From CBDAQA01 sp965198865 (lineage in GTDB: Bacteria; Planctomycetota; Phycisphaerae; Tepidisphaerales; Tepidisphaeraceae): DNA of 64,000 nt. Below the pieces are notes generated by a model that made no database searches, was not told where the DNA came from, and saw nothing but the letters and a program-made list of their open reading frames with translations. Of the stretch, positions 17,894-26,141 are shown piece by piece (position 1 is the stretch's first letter; every line of letters starts with the position of its first letter). A program made the position numbers and the translations under genes. Where the stretch lies: NCBI GenBank assembly GCA_965198865.1, contig CBDAQA010000023.1:1-64000 (forward strand). The letters run 5' to 3'.

Positions 17894-18023
17894 CGGAAGA
17901 GTTTGAAAGTTATGGGCATCGGCTTTGCTCGGCCTGGGCGTGACAACCTGTGCCGCGACGGGCTGGCGTTCAGCTCGGCCGGTGAGGTTAGCAGATCACC
18001 TGGACCTTTGAAGGAGGCCCGCC

Positions 18024-18263
18024 ATGCGTACCATCACCCCGCCGGAGCATCGTGAAGGGTCCGTCGCCCGCGCCATTGAGGCCCAGACGGCCAAGCTGCC
18101 GTCCGACCTGTTCCTGTGGTTGGCCGGCGTGTCGATCCTCGGATCGCTCGCGCTGAAGGCGACCGGCCGCGACAAGGACGCCCTGTTTGTGGGGCAGTGG
18201 CCCGCCCCGTTCATGCTGCTGGGCATCTACAACAAGCTGGTGAAGCTGTTGGGCTCAGACTGA
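18024..18263 (+). CDS. Small conserved-looking membrane protein, unknown
   Basis: Seventy-nine residues behind a strong GAAGGAGG site. Residues 1-28 are polar, followed by FLWLAGVSILGSLALKATG (one membrane or amphipathic segment), then WPAPFMLLGIYNKLVKLLG. No family is recognised, but codon use and RBS argue for a real gene. A shared hairpin terminator follows. Confidence 0.65.
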   Translation: MRTITPPEHREGSVARAIEAQTAKLPSDLFLWLAGVSILGSLALKATGRDKDALFVGQWPAPFMLLGIYNKLVKLLGSD

Positions 18264-18284
18264 AGTCTGCTACGATCGGATCGC

Positions 18285-18316
18285 AAGGAGCCCCGGACGA
18301 AGGTTCGGGGCTCCTT
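18285..18316. terminator. Bidirectional hairpin terminator
   Basis: AAGGAGCCCCGGAC (18285-18298) pairs with GTTCGGGGCTCCTT (18303-18316), a 14-bp stem with one G-T pair and a four-base loop, followed by CGTTT. It lies between the convergent 18024-18263 gene and the response regulator. Confidence 0.75.
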
Positions 18317-18320
18317 CGTT

Positions 18321-18728
18321 TCAGGCCGTCTGCGCGGCGGCATCGTCACGGCGGATGTGCAGCTTGACCGCCTCCAACAACTGCTGGGGCGTGAACTGCG
18401 TCTTGACCAAGTGCTCGCGGACGCCGAGCTCGCGGGCGCGCGCGATGGTCTGGGCGTCGGACAGGCCGCTGACGACGATGACCGGCACGTCGCGGCCGCG
18501 GACGTCCTCGCGGAGCCGCATGAGAAACGTCAGCCCATCCATCGGCGGGATCATTACGTCAAGCAAGATTAGGTCGGGGATCGCCTGGTTGAACAGACCG
18601 ATCGCCTCGAACGCGTTGCCAGCGCCCTGCACCTGGTACCCCTCCAACTGAAGGAGGCGGACCAGTGGCCGGCGGGTCTCCGCGTGATCGTCGACGACAA
18701 GGATCGTTCCCATAGCGTTAGCGTGCAT
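18321..18728 (-). CDS. Single-domain response regulator
   Basis: A CheY-like receiver of about 135 residues with no output domain. TILVVDDHAETRRPLVRLL has the acidic pair, LILLDVMIPPMDGLTFL has the phospho-acceptor Asp, and PVIVVSGLSD and LVKTQFTPQQLLEAV (Lys) complete the active site. It ends with a short Ala/Asp tail. Start choices are 18749, 18728 and 18713; 18728 is preferred because a G-rich site precedes it. No histidine kinase gene is nearby. Confidence 0.88.
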   Translation of the reverse strand: MHANAMGTILVVDDHAETRRPLVRLLQLEGYQVQGAGNAFEAIGLFNQAIPDLILLDVMIPPMDGLTFLMRLREDVRGRDVPVIVVSGLSDAQTIARARELGVREHLVKTQFTPQQLLEAVKLHIRRDDAAAQTA

Positions 18729-18777
18729 TATGCGCCCCCGGCGAGCCAATAGGGAAGGGTCAATTCCCTGAACCGGG

Positions 18778-20037
18778 TCACCGCTGAGGGTGTTGCAGGA
18801 AGCCCTGAACCAGCGGCTCGATCTTTCGCCGCAGGGCGGGGTTGGCGTAGCCGACCCAGTTCAAGCCGGTCGTCGTGTCGAGCGGGCCGTCCAGCGGTTC
18901 GCCCGCGGCGTCGGTGATGATCGCGCCGGCCTCCTCGGCGATCAGCAGCGTGGCGCAGTCGTAGGGGTGGCAGCAGAGCCCCTCGGGCTGGCCCTGCAGC
19001 TTGTAGAACGCGGGGCGAAGGTCGGCCGTGAAGCGGTCATGGCCGACGACCAGCTCGTAGAACTGGCCGCCGGTGCTGATGTACTGGTCGTCGAAGACGG
19101 TGGCCTTGGTCACGTCGGCGGGTCCGATCAGGTTCTTGGCCAGGTGCTCCATCAGCCGGCTGGAGAGCTCCTTGGTGCCGGGGAAAAAGTTGGCGACGCT
19201 GGCGAAGCCGTGGTGGATATCGGTCGCCTGGCTGGGGCGGACGCGCAGGGGTTCGCCGGTGATGATCGACATGATCGCCGGGGCCATGTCCGGCTCCTCG
19301 CCGGCCTGGAACGCCAGCGCGATCTGCACGTCCTGCTCGGTCACGTGCCCCCGGCCGACCAGGATGTCGCCGATCCGCCCGCCCTCGCGGTTCTGGTGGT
19401 TCAGGGCGTCGATCACGTGCTCGTCGGCCACCTTGCCCATCTTGGTCAGCACCCGGCCGACCGGGCGGTGGGTGAGGTCGTCCAGGAACACCTGCGGCTC
19501 GACCAGCGACTTCTTCTCCTCCAGCCGCTCGCGCACGGCCCGGGTGCCCTGCCCCTTGATGGCCCACAGCACGTCGCCGTGGCCCATCTTGCTCGTGGGC
19601 AGCTCGGTCATGACGGCGATCTCGATGTCGCGCAGCCGGGTGCCGGGCCCCTTGTTCGGCGCGACGCCCGCCAGCGCCCAGGCGGACCGCTTGTCGTACA
19701 TCAGGCCGCGGGTGCCATCGATCGGGTCGACGATCACGCGGATCAACGCCCGGTCGGCCCGGAGTCCGCGAGGGAACACCACCGGCCCCTCCCGGCCATG
19801 CTCGTCCTCCAGTCCCTCGGCGACCAGCACCAGCGGCGTCTCGTTGCCCCACTCCTCGCAGAACGCCTCGAGCAGCGGGTCGACGGCCGTGTCGACGCCG
19901 TAGATCGTGTCGGCCATCGCCGACCGACTGACGGCGGCGAAGTCGCCGTTCGTGCGCGACTTCATGATCGTCTCCCGCACCTTCCGCTGGAATTGGCGGA
20001 GGCGGTCGACGATCTGCTGGGGGTCTTGAATCTGCAT
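18778..20037 (-). CDS. Inositol-monophosphatase-family protein with an inserted MshEN-like domain
   Basis: The FIG/IMPase fold hydrolyses sugar or inositol phosphates with Mg2+ or Li-sensitive metals. Here the metal motif VIVDPIDGTRGLMYD is at residues 102-115 and the second acidic motif (HPYDCATLLIAEEAGAIITD, Asp360) near the C-terminus. At 419 residues the protein is about 150 longer than IMPase. Part of the excess, residues about 193-246 (VGRVLTKMGKVADEHVIDAL, then GGRIGDILVGRGHVTEQDVQIALAFQ), reads like the two-fold LG-x-L-x-x-G-x-hydrophobic-T/S-E-x-x-hydrophobic pattern of MshEN/GspE N-terminal domains, some of which bind c-di-GMP. It lies 106 bases downstream of a sugar kinase in the same direction. 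Confidence 0.75.
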   Translation of the reverse strand: MQIQDPQQIVDRLRQFQRKVRETIMKSRTNGDFAAVSRSAMADTIYGVDTAVDPLLEAFCEEWGNETPLVLVAEGLEDEHGREGPVVFPRGLRADRALIRVIVDPIDGTRGLMYDKRSAWALAGVAPNKGPGTRLRDIEIAVMTELPTSKMGHGDVLWAIKGQGTRAVRERLEEKKSLVEPQVFLDDLTHRPVGRVLTKMGKVADEHVIDALNHQNREGGRIGDILVGRGHVTEQDVQIALAFQAGEEPDMAPAIMSIITGEPLRVRPSQATDIHHGFASVANFFPGTKELSSRLMEHLAKNLIGPADVTKATVFDDQYISTGGQFYELVVGHDRFTADLRPAFYKLQGQPEGLCCHPYDCATLLIAEEAGAIITDAAGEPLDGPLDTTTGLNWVGYANPALRRKIEPLVQGFLQHPQR

Positions 20038-20143
20038 TCGGACTCCATTCCGCCCCGTTTAGCGACTGCCCGCAGGGCCAGGGTTGGCACGCCGGTGGGC
20101 GCTTGAAACCCGGCCCTCCGTGCCGTCGCTCCATGGGGACAAC

Positions 20144-21631
20144 TCAAACAACGATAGTCCCCGTGTGCCACGCCCCCGGGCTGGTCCCGGTGATCGCTTC
20201 CGGAACGTGCCCGGTGCGATTCTGGTACACGCTCATGATCTCCGCGATCGCCGCGTCGGCCGGCGACCGATCGTCGCACAGGATGGCCACCGTCCCCCCG
20301 CTGCCGCCGCCGGTGATTTTGGCGCCGTACAGGCCGGCGTGTTCCCGCTCGCGCGCCAGCTTCACCAGCAGGTCGCACTCGTCGGCACCGAGCATCGCGT
20401 CGTTCGAGTAGGACAGGTGCGAGGCGTACATCAGGTGGCCCGCCTGGTCCAACGCCAGCTTGCGCTGCGCTCCGCTCAGCGTGGCCGCCCGCTCCAGGAA
20501 CTGAACGAACCGCCGCACGCGGCGGGCCTCCAGCACGTGGTGGTCGGTCGCGTGCTGGATCTCGTACGTCACGTCCGGTTCGACCGTGGTGGCTGAATCG
20601 ATGGTAGGGCCGTACCGGTCGAGGAACGACCGGCCGGTGATCCCCTCGGGCACGTGGGGGCGGAACAGGTTCTTGTAGTCTTCGGGGTCGAGGTTGGCGA
20701 GGTAGCCATGCATGGGGTCGGCGACCAGTTCCCGGCCGTGGACCTGCCCCATCTGCTTGATCCGGTCGAGGATGATCGCGTGACCCATGAACGCTGCGCA
20801 GCGGGTCCGGCCGTACTGGCCGCCGCCGGTGCTGTGCTTCACGCAGCTGTTGACGCCGACCACCTTCACGCCCGCCGGCAACTGCAGCGGCGGCAGGATC
20901 GCGTGCGGCTGGCAGACCAGCCGCAGCAGCGACCCTGCCTCGCCGTAGCAGCAGCTCACCTGGTCCATGATGCCGCGGGGGGCACCGGCGACCTCGTTCC
21001 CGACCCGCTGGCACAGGGCCGACAGGGCCATCGGGTCGACGTGGTCGGTCAGGCCGAGATGGGCCAACAGGTTGACCATGGTGGCCACCTCGATCGCGGC
21101 CGACGAGCTGAGCCCCGCCCCCGGGGGGACGGTGCCCAGCAATGCCAGGTTCACGCCCTGCAGGTGCGGGTCGGCCAGGTCGATCAGGGCGGCGCGGTGC
21201 AGGACCGTCAGGCATCCCGCCAGGTAGGCGGCCCACTGCCGGCCCGGGGCGGCGAAGCCGGCCTTCAACGCGGGCAACGGGCCGGCCAACGCGTCCAACG
21301 ACACGTTGAACGTGAACGGCTTGTGGTCGTCGAGCAGGTTGAACGAGAAGACCTGCACCTGCCGATCGTCCCGGGCCTGCAGGGCCACGGCGGCCGCCCG
21401 GTCGAGCGTGGCCTCGGCGACGGACGAACCGGTGTAGTCGGCGATGCCGCCCATCACGTCGAGCCGGCCGGGGGCGCGGCTGATGCGGATCGGCCGGGCC
21501 GGGTTGAACGCCGCCGACAGTTCGGCCGACAGCCGGCCCCGCAGGGTGGGGACCGGATCCAGCTCGCCGAGCCGCGACGACAGCGACCCGTAGGGGGCGT
21601 AGTCCGGTGCGTCTGGGGCTTGGGATGGCAC
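20144..21631 (-). CDS. GHMP kinase, L-arabinokinase/galactokinase type
   Basis: A cytoplasmic ATP-dependent sugar 1-kinase of 495 residues. The substrate motif reads APGRLDVMGGIADYTGSSV, which is the form seen in plant L-arabinokinases, not the GEHTDYNGG of true galactokinases. The ATP loop PPGAGLSSSAAIEVATM and the C-terminal ITGGGSGGTVAIL are intact. GTG 21631 has GGGAG upstream. Together with the phosphatase downstream it could act on a sugar 1-phosphate pool, but the real substrate is not shown by the sequence. Confidence 0.8.
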   Translation of the reverse strand: MPSQAPDAPDYAPYGSLSSRLGELDPVPTLRGRLSAELSAAFNPARPIRISRAPGRLDVMGGIADYTGSSVAEATLDRAAAVALQARDDRQVQVFSFNLLDDHKPFTFNVSLDALAGPLPALKAGFAAPGRQWAAYLAGCLTVLHRAALIDLADPHLQGVNLALLGTVPPGAGLSSSAAIEVATMVNLLAHLGLTDHVDPMALSALCQRVGNEVAGAPRGIMDQVSCCYGEAGSLLRLVCQPHAILPPLQLPAGVKVVGVNSCVKHSTGGGQYGRTRCAAFMGHAIILDRIKQMGQVHGRELVADPMHGYLANLDPEDYKNLFRPHVPEGITGRSFLDRYGPTIDSATTVEPDVTYEIQHATDHHVLEARRVRRFVQFLERAATLSGAQRKLALDQAGHLMYASHLSYSNDAMLGADECDLLVKLAREREHAGLYGAKITGGGSGGTVAILCDDRSPADAAIAEIMSVYQNRTGHVPEAITGTSPGAWHTGTIVV

Positions 21632-21671
21632 CGCGCGTCACTCCCGATTCGCAGGCCGCTGGCCGTTCTGC

Positions 21672-22235
21672 TCAAAAGCCCAGCAGACCCTTGCCGTCCC
21701 CCGTCCCCTTGTCAGCCTTGTGGCCGATCAACACCAGCTTGTTGATGGGGAAACGCCCGCCGCCGGTCCGCTCGAACGTGGCGGTCAGCACGTAATCCTG
21801 GGTGGGGACGATGGCCGGGAACGCAAGGGGGAACCGGTAGGTCCGCAGCGTCTTGTTCCACTTGTCCCGCTGCTCGGCCGGGGTCGCCAGCGACGCGACC
21901 CAAGGGCCGGCCACGCGCTTCCCGGTGAACGGGGGCTGCTTGCGGTAGTCGAACAGTTCGAACAGCACTTGGCCCGAAGCCTTGGTCGGGTCGCCGAACT
22001 GGTCGTCGAACTCCAGTTGGGCCTCGACGCCGTCCGGCTTGCCAACGCCGTCGAGGTCGGCCACCTGGGTGAAGATGGGGTGGATCCGCATCTCTCGCGG
22101 GACGAACAGTTCGGTAGCAGCGGGCGGGGGTGCCTTCCGGTCGGACTCGCACCCGCAAAGGAGGCTGACCGCCATCACGGCACCGCTGAGCAGGGCGGCC
22201 CGTCCGGCCGAGGTGGCGAAGGCCCAACAGCACAT
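21672..22235 (-). CDS. Lipoprotein, unknown
   Basis: Starting at ATG 22235 gives 187 residues with a signal peptide and lipobox LLCGC near residue 28, so the mature protein is a lipid-anchored envelope protein. The remainder (RIHPIFTQVADLDGVGKPDGVEAQLEFDDQFGDPTKASGQVLFELFDY) resembles a beta-sandwich of the kind found in planctomycete lipoproteins. No function is known. It is upstream of and co-directional with the GHMP kinase, 40 bases apart. Confidence 0.75.
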   Translation of the reverse strand: MCCWAFATSAGRAALLSGAVMAVSLLCGCESDRKAPPPAATELFVPREMRIHPIFTQVADLDGVGKPDGVEAQLEFDDQFGDPTKASGQVLFELFDYRKQPPFTGKRVAGPWVASLATPAEQRDKWNKTLRTYRFPLAFPAIVPTQDYVLTATFERTGGGRFPINKLVLIGHKADKGTGDGKGLLGF

Positions 22236-22322
22236 GGGCGGCAATGTAGGATCGGCCTCGGGGGGCGTCAAACCAGCGGGAAACAAGCGCAGACCATACC
22301 CTATCGCGGTACGGCATTTTTG

Positions 22323-22350
22323 TTGACACGGGGTTCTTCTAGTTTATGTT
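22323..22350 (+). promoter_or_regulatory. Strong sigma-70-type promoter upstream of riboswitch
   Basis: A perfect TTGACA (22323-22328) and TATGTT (22345-22350) with a 16-base spacer. It is the best promoter match in the window and places the transcript start directly at the 5' end of the riboswitch. Confidence 0.75.
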
Positions 22351-22358
22351 TGTGCCCG

Positions 22359-22567
22359 ACCGTACCGCCTAAGCCGGGCATGTGTATCGCCCGGCGCGGG
22401 GAACCCAAGCGGGTGCGTCCCCCTGGCCGGGCATGTTCCGGCCAGGGGACGTTCCGCTCGTCGTGATGCTCGGAGATTCCGGGCGTGCGACCGGGGCTAA
22501 TCGCGCGTGCCGCAGGCCGCCCGAGGGAGACTTTCAACTCCCCGCCCGTCAGCTAACCCCGCCGGCA
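22359..22567 (+). promoter_or_regulatory. c-di-AMP riboswitch (ydaO/yuaA class)
   Basis: The conserved blocks of this class are visible in order: CCGCCTAAG, the hairpin GCCGGGC/GCCCGGC (22373-22395), GGGGAACCCAA (22398-22408) with GGGTGCGTCC, a variable stem CCTGGCCGG/CCGGCCAGG, GGGCG...CGCCC, and the 3' signature CCGTCAGCTAACCCCG (22546-22561). It is preceded by a perfect promoter. Riboswitches of this class bind cyclic di-AMP and usually turn genes off; known targets are wall hydrolases, potassium and osmolyte transport. Here the next gene is a small protein of unknown function. Confidence 0.85.
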
Positions 22568-22568
22568 C

Positions 22569-22697
22569 ATGAAAGGGATCGACGCGCCCACCCTCCTCGG
22601 CGGTTGACTCCTACCTTTTTGTCCGCCATCCCCCGTGGTAGCGCTCGCCGGGTCTGTGTGTTCCGGTCGAGGTACCGCTGCCGCCATCGGGGATGGC
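22569..22697 (+). other. Riboswitch expression-platform region
   Basis: Right after the aptamer comes a tiny frame at 22569-22607 (MKGIDAPTLLGG), then CTCCTACCTTTTT (U-rich) and a hairpin with GCCATCCCC (22625-22633) and GGGGATGGC (22689-22697). The U tract after 22611 could act as a terminator when the aptamer is bound. Which of these forms the switch is not decided by the sequence alone. Confidence 0.4.
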
Positions 22698-22737
22698 CCC
22701 ACACGCCCGCCGCGGCGTGAGCAGGGAGCGTGTACCC

Positions 22738-22965
22738 ATGACCGCCGTCCAAGCCGAAACCCTCCGCAAGGCCATTGAGAACCTGATCGACGCCAAGCTC
22801 CACGACGCCCTGAGCAAGCCCGGTGGCGTCGACCGCCTGCGGGCCCATCGCACGACCGGCGTGGCCTCGTACGACATCCGCCAAGCCGAACGCCGGTTGC
22901 AAGACTCCATCGCCCAACTCGTCCCCCCGACTGGCGACCCCCCGGAGACGGCCTACACGCACTGA
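22738..22965 (+). CDS. Small protein behind the c-di-AMP riboswitch, unknown
   Basis: Seventy-five residues from ATG 22738 behind GGGAG. The protein is helical and charged, with LRKAIENLIDAKLHDAL, a VDRLRAHRTTGVASYDIRQAE middle and LQDSIAQLVPP near the end; no membrane segment or signal is seen. No family is recognised. Its position as the first gene after a strong promoter and a c-di-AMP sensor argues that it is a real, regulated gene with a role in osmotic or wall homeostasis, but this is inference. Confidence 0.6.
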   Translation: MTAVQAETLRKAIENLIDAKLHDALSKPGGVDRLRAHRTTGVASYDIRQAERRLQDSIAQLVPPTGDPPETAYTH

Positions 22966-23058
22966 TTGGAGGGTGGTGAGGTGAGTGGGACGGACCGGCC
23001 GATCGCCCCTCCACCCCATCACCCCATCATCCTTCCCCCGCCGGTATAATCGCCCCGC

Positions 23059-23673
23059 ATGCCCCTGTGGTCCCTGTTCCGGCCGGCGTTCCAGTTCCTC
23101 GAGCCGGGGCCGCTGGTCGACGGCACGTTGGAACTGGTCGAGCCGAACCGGCGGTACGTGGACGACCTGTTGTCGGCCTGCCGGCACCCGACCACGCTGG
23201 CCGAGGCGCCCGACATGGCCCGCGTCACCCGGCAAGGGTTGAACCACTTCCTCGACAACACCCCGTTCGGGCACCACCCGGGCCACCCCAACCGCGAACC
23301 CCCGCCGGCCTACCACTTCTGGATGCGCCTGGGCGAGCGGTCGGACCTCCCCATCCGCATGGCGGGCGGCATCGGCCTGCGCATCGGCGACACGCCGAAC
23401 CTCCGGCGGTACATCGGCCACGTCGGCTACAACGTCTACCCCGCCGCCCGCGGCCACCACCTCGCCGAGCGGGCCACCCGCCTGCTCCTGCCCCTCGCCC
23501 GCCGGCACGGCCTGTCGTCCCTGTGGATCACCTGCAACCCCGACAATCAACCCAGCCACCGCACCTGCCAACGGCTCGGGGCGACCTACGTCGACACGGT
23601 CGACGTCCCGTCGAACCATCCGCTCTACCGCCGCGGCGAGAAGAAGAAGTGCCGGTACCGGCTGGACCTCTGA
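23059..23673 (+). CDS. GNAT-family N-acetyltransferase
   Basis: A 204-residue RimJ/RimL-like acetyltransferase. MAGGIGLRIGDTPNLRRYIGHVGYNVYPAARGHHLAERATRLLL contains the acetyl-CoA loop (R-G-H-H-L-A), and LWITCNPDNQPSHRTCQRLGATY is the standard C-terminal part. TATAAT at 23045-23050 lies only nine bases before the ATG, so the message may be leaderless. Substrate unknown. Confidence 0.87.
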   Translation: MPLWSLFRPAFQFLEPGPLVDGTLELVEPNRRYVDDLLSACRHPTTLAEAPDMARVTRQGLNHFLDNTPFGHHPGHPNREPPPAYHFWMRLGERSDLPIRMAGGIGLRIGDTPNLRRYIGHVGYNVYPAARGHHLAERATRLLLPLARRHGLSSLWITCNPDNQPSHRTCQRLGATYVDTVDVPSNHPLYRRGEKKKCRYRLDL

Positions 23674-23710
23674 ACCGCATCCCAAGCATCGCCCAACGGT
23701 GCCGCTCGAT

Positions 23711-23740
23711 GTTACACAATGTGACGAAATGTTACACTCA
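23711..23740 (+). repeat. Three tandem 10-bp units
   Basis: GTTACACAAT, GTGACGAAAT and GTTACACTCA follow each other without gaps. The array is AT-richer than its surroundings and lies 38 bases after the GNAT stop. A similar 10-bp period array is at 54527-54556. Confidence 0.65.
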
Positions 23741-23862
23741 AATGCCGACGCTCGTCCATCCTTTAGTTGTTTGCCTGCAATGGCTTAGCTAAGTGTGAGG
23801 ACCGAGAGTCGTGTAACGGGCGTCACGCGCCAGGTTGAGCTCCCGCAGTCCACAAACTGCAA

Positions 23863-23904
23863 TCGCCCAGAGCCGCGGACGGGCGTGTCCGAAGCCCTGG
23901 GCGA
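23863..23904. terminator. Hairpin downstream of the BY-kinase gene
   Basis: TCGCCCAG (23863-23870) pairs with CTGGGCGA (23897-23904) around a GC-rich loop. It sits 21 bases beyond the stop of the minus-strand kinase gene and on that strand is followed by TT. Confidence 0.55.
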
Positions 23905-23924
23905 TTATGTGCATGCCGGCTCGA

Positions 23925-26141
23925 TCAGCTCTGGTTCTGATATTCGTAATAGGTCTTGATGCTGCGGCCGTAGTAACCGCCGGCCTGGGTGCGGACGCCG
24001 TTGAGGACGACGCCGAGGTGCTCGGCCTTCACCTGCCGCAGACCCTCGCGCATCCGGGTCAGCACGCCGCGGCTGCTGCTGCGGGCGCGGACGACGGTGA
24101 TCACGCCATCCACGCGGGGGGCGAGAGCAACCGACTCCGACACGAAGAGCATCGGGCCGGAGTCGAAGATCACGTGGTCGTACTCCTCCAACGCACGCTC
24201 GATGGCGTCCAGTAGGAGCTGGCTCTCCAGCAGTTCGGTGCTGTTGGTCGGCCGGGCCCCGCTGGGCATGACCGACAGGTTCGGGACCGACGTCTCGCGC
24301 ACCGCCGAGGCGAACGCGTTCACGTCGTTCAGCACGTCGCTGAAGCCGACCTCGTTCCCGATGCCGAAGATGCGGTGCAGCTCCGGCCGGCGGAAGTTGG
24401 CGTCGATCAGCAGGATGCGCCGGCCGTTCAACGCCAGGCCCGCCGCGAGGTTGACGGCGATCGTGCTCTTGCCGTCGCCGGGGCTGGGGCTGGTGACCAG
24501 GATGCTGCGGGTCGTGTCCAGCGACGCGGCGTGCTGCAGCCGGGTGCGGACCTGCCGCAGGTGCTCAGCCATGATCGACTGCGGGGCCTCGAAGATCACC
24601 AGCGGCAGCCGGGCACCGCTGCTCTGCGGGTCGTCCGCCTCGTGCGGCACCATGCCCAGCATCGTCATCTGCCCGACGCGGACGATGTCGCGCGGGCTGC
24701 GGACCGTCGTGTCGGTCAGCTCGCGCAGGAACGCGATGCTCAGGCTCAGCCCCAGCCCGACCAGGATCGCCCCGGCCATCGTGTTGGTCAGCTTCGGGAA
24801 ACTGGGCACCGTCGGCTCCAGCGGCCGGGCGGCCCACGCCAGCGACCCGGCGTCCGACGCCTGGGCCTTGTTCTCCATCTGCGACAGGGCGACCCGGTAC
24901 TCGTCGTCCAGCTTGCGGAACGCGTCCAGCTCGTCGCGCCGGCTCATGTAGTTCGCGTACAGCCGGCTCAGGTCGGCGATCGACAGCTTCAGCGCCGCCA
25001 CCTGCTCGTTCGACTTGTCCAGCAGCTGCGCGTAGGTCGTCCGCTGGTTGTCCAGCTGGAACAGCGTGTTCTGCGTCAGCTCGGCCGCCTTCGACTCCTC
25101 GACGTTGTTGAGCTTCCGGCGGAAAATTTCCCGCTCTTCCAGCAGCCGGAGCAGCGTCGGGTTGGCCGACCCGTGGTCGTCCAGCGCGATCCGCGTGTCC
25201 ATCTCCTCGAGCGTGGACTTGTACGTGATCACGTCGCGGTCCTGGTCCAGCAGCGCCTGCACCTGCCCCGGCCGGTCGCCCCGCTCGACCTGCATCTTGA
25301 ACGCGTTGTACTCGTTCTCGGCGATCGTCTTGCGGTTGGACAGGTCGATGTTCCGCTCGACCTCCCGGCTCAGCTGGATCTCCTTGGGGTTGGTCCGGTC
25401 GCGCGTGTCCCCGCCGTCCCGCGCCAGCCGGTCGGCCTGCTCGCGCACGTCGCGGGCGCAGTTGTTCAGCTGGATCCCGTTCCGCTCCTTCATGTCGGCG
25501 ATGCGTTTGCGGTCGGCATCGTCCTTGTTGCGGTTCTCGGTCTTCTGGTTCTCGATGGCCCGCTCGCAGATGCTGGTCACCAGCACGGCCACGTCGGCCT
25601 TGTTCGGCGTGGTCATGCCGACCCGGATCAGCTCCGAGCCCAGCGACGGCTCGACCGACAGGTGCTCGGCCATCAGCAGGTGGGCCTTCTGCGGGTCCCC
25701 GCCGCAGGTCACGCGCCACCACGAGGTCTGGCGGATCGGGTTGTCGGGCTCCTTCAGGACGTCGTCGATCAAGCTGTCGCTCTTGATCATCTGCGTCTGC
25801 GTCTGCTGCGCCAGCTCGATCTCGGCCGACCCCATGCCCACCGAGCCGTGCAGCGGGTCGATCGGCGCCAGCGGGCGGATCTTGATCAGGGCCGTCGTGG
25901 AGTAGGCGGAGTAGTGCTTGGCGAGGTAGTCGTTGATGAAGTAGCCGCTGACGCCCGACAGGACCAGCAGGACGACGATCAGCCACATGTTGCTGCGGAT
26001 GACGCGCCAGACGTCGCCCGGCGTCATCTGCACGCCGGCCGGAATCGCGACCGAGGGCCCCCCGCCGGGGACCGCAAGCTGGGACGACGACCCGCTCATC
26101 CTCGGCAAGCGGATCGGCGTGGTTTGCGGCAACGTTGTCAT
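23925..26141 (-). CDS. Polysaccharide co-polymerase/BY-kinase (Wzc type)
   Basis: An inner-membrane protein of 738 residues that controls chain length and export of exopolysaccharide. The first membrane helix (WLIVVLLVLSGVSGYFI) is near residue 50, a periplasmic Wzz domain with long coiled coils spans about 75-440, and the second helix is near 465-485. The cytoplasmic kinase has Walker A SPSPGDGKSTIA, A' ILLIDANFRRPELH and B HVIFDSGP. A C-terminal tyrosine cluster (YYGRSIKTYYEYQ) is the usual autophosphorylation site. ATG 26141 follows GGGAGAG. It is the last gene of the exosortase locus. Confidence 0.93.
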   Translation of the reverse strand: MTTLPQTTPIRLPRMSGSSSQLAVPGGGPSVAIPAGVQMTPGDVWRVIRSNMWLIVVLLVLSGVSGYFINDYLAKHYSAYSTTALIKIRPLAPIDPLHGSVGMGSAEIELAQQTQTQMIKSDSLIDDVLKEPDNPIRQTSWWRVTCGGDPQKAHLLMAEHLSVEPSLGSELIRVGMTTPNKADVAVLVTSICERAIENQKTENRNKDDADRKRIADMKERNGIQLNNCARDVREQADRLARDGGDTRDRTNPKEIQLSREVERNIDLSNRKTIAENEYNAFKMQVERGDRPGQVQALLDQDRDVITYKSTLEEMDTRIALDDHGSANPTLLRLLEEREIFRRKLNNVEESKAAELTQNTLFQLDNQRTTYAQLLDKSNEQVAALKLSIADLSRLYANYMSRRDELDAFRKLDDEYRVALSQMENKAQASDAGSLAWAARPLEPTVPSFPKLTNTMAGAILVGLGLSLSIAFLRELTDTTVRSPRDIVRVGQMTMLGMVPHEADDPQSSGARLPLVIFEAPQSIMAEHLRQVRTRLQHAASLDTTRSILVTSPSPGDGKSTIAVNLAAGLALNGRRILLIDANFRRPELHRIFGIGNEVGFSDVLNDVNAFASAVRETSVPNLSVMPSGARPTNSTELLESQLLLDAIERALEEYDHVIFDSGPMLFVSESVALAPRVDGVITVVRARSSSRGVLTRMREGLRQVKAEHLGVVLNGVRTQAGGYYGRSIKTYYEYQNQS

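Noticed and set aside
22969..23028. GGAGGGTGGTGAGGTG/CCCTCCACCCCATC spacer pairing before the GNAT gene
   Set aside because: The pairing is imperfect with many gaps; polypurine composition alone may explain it.
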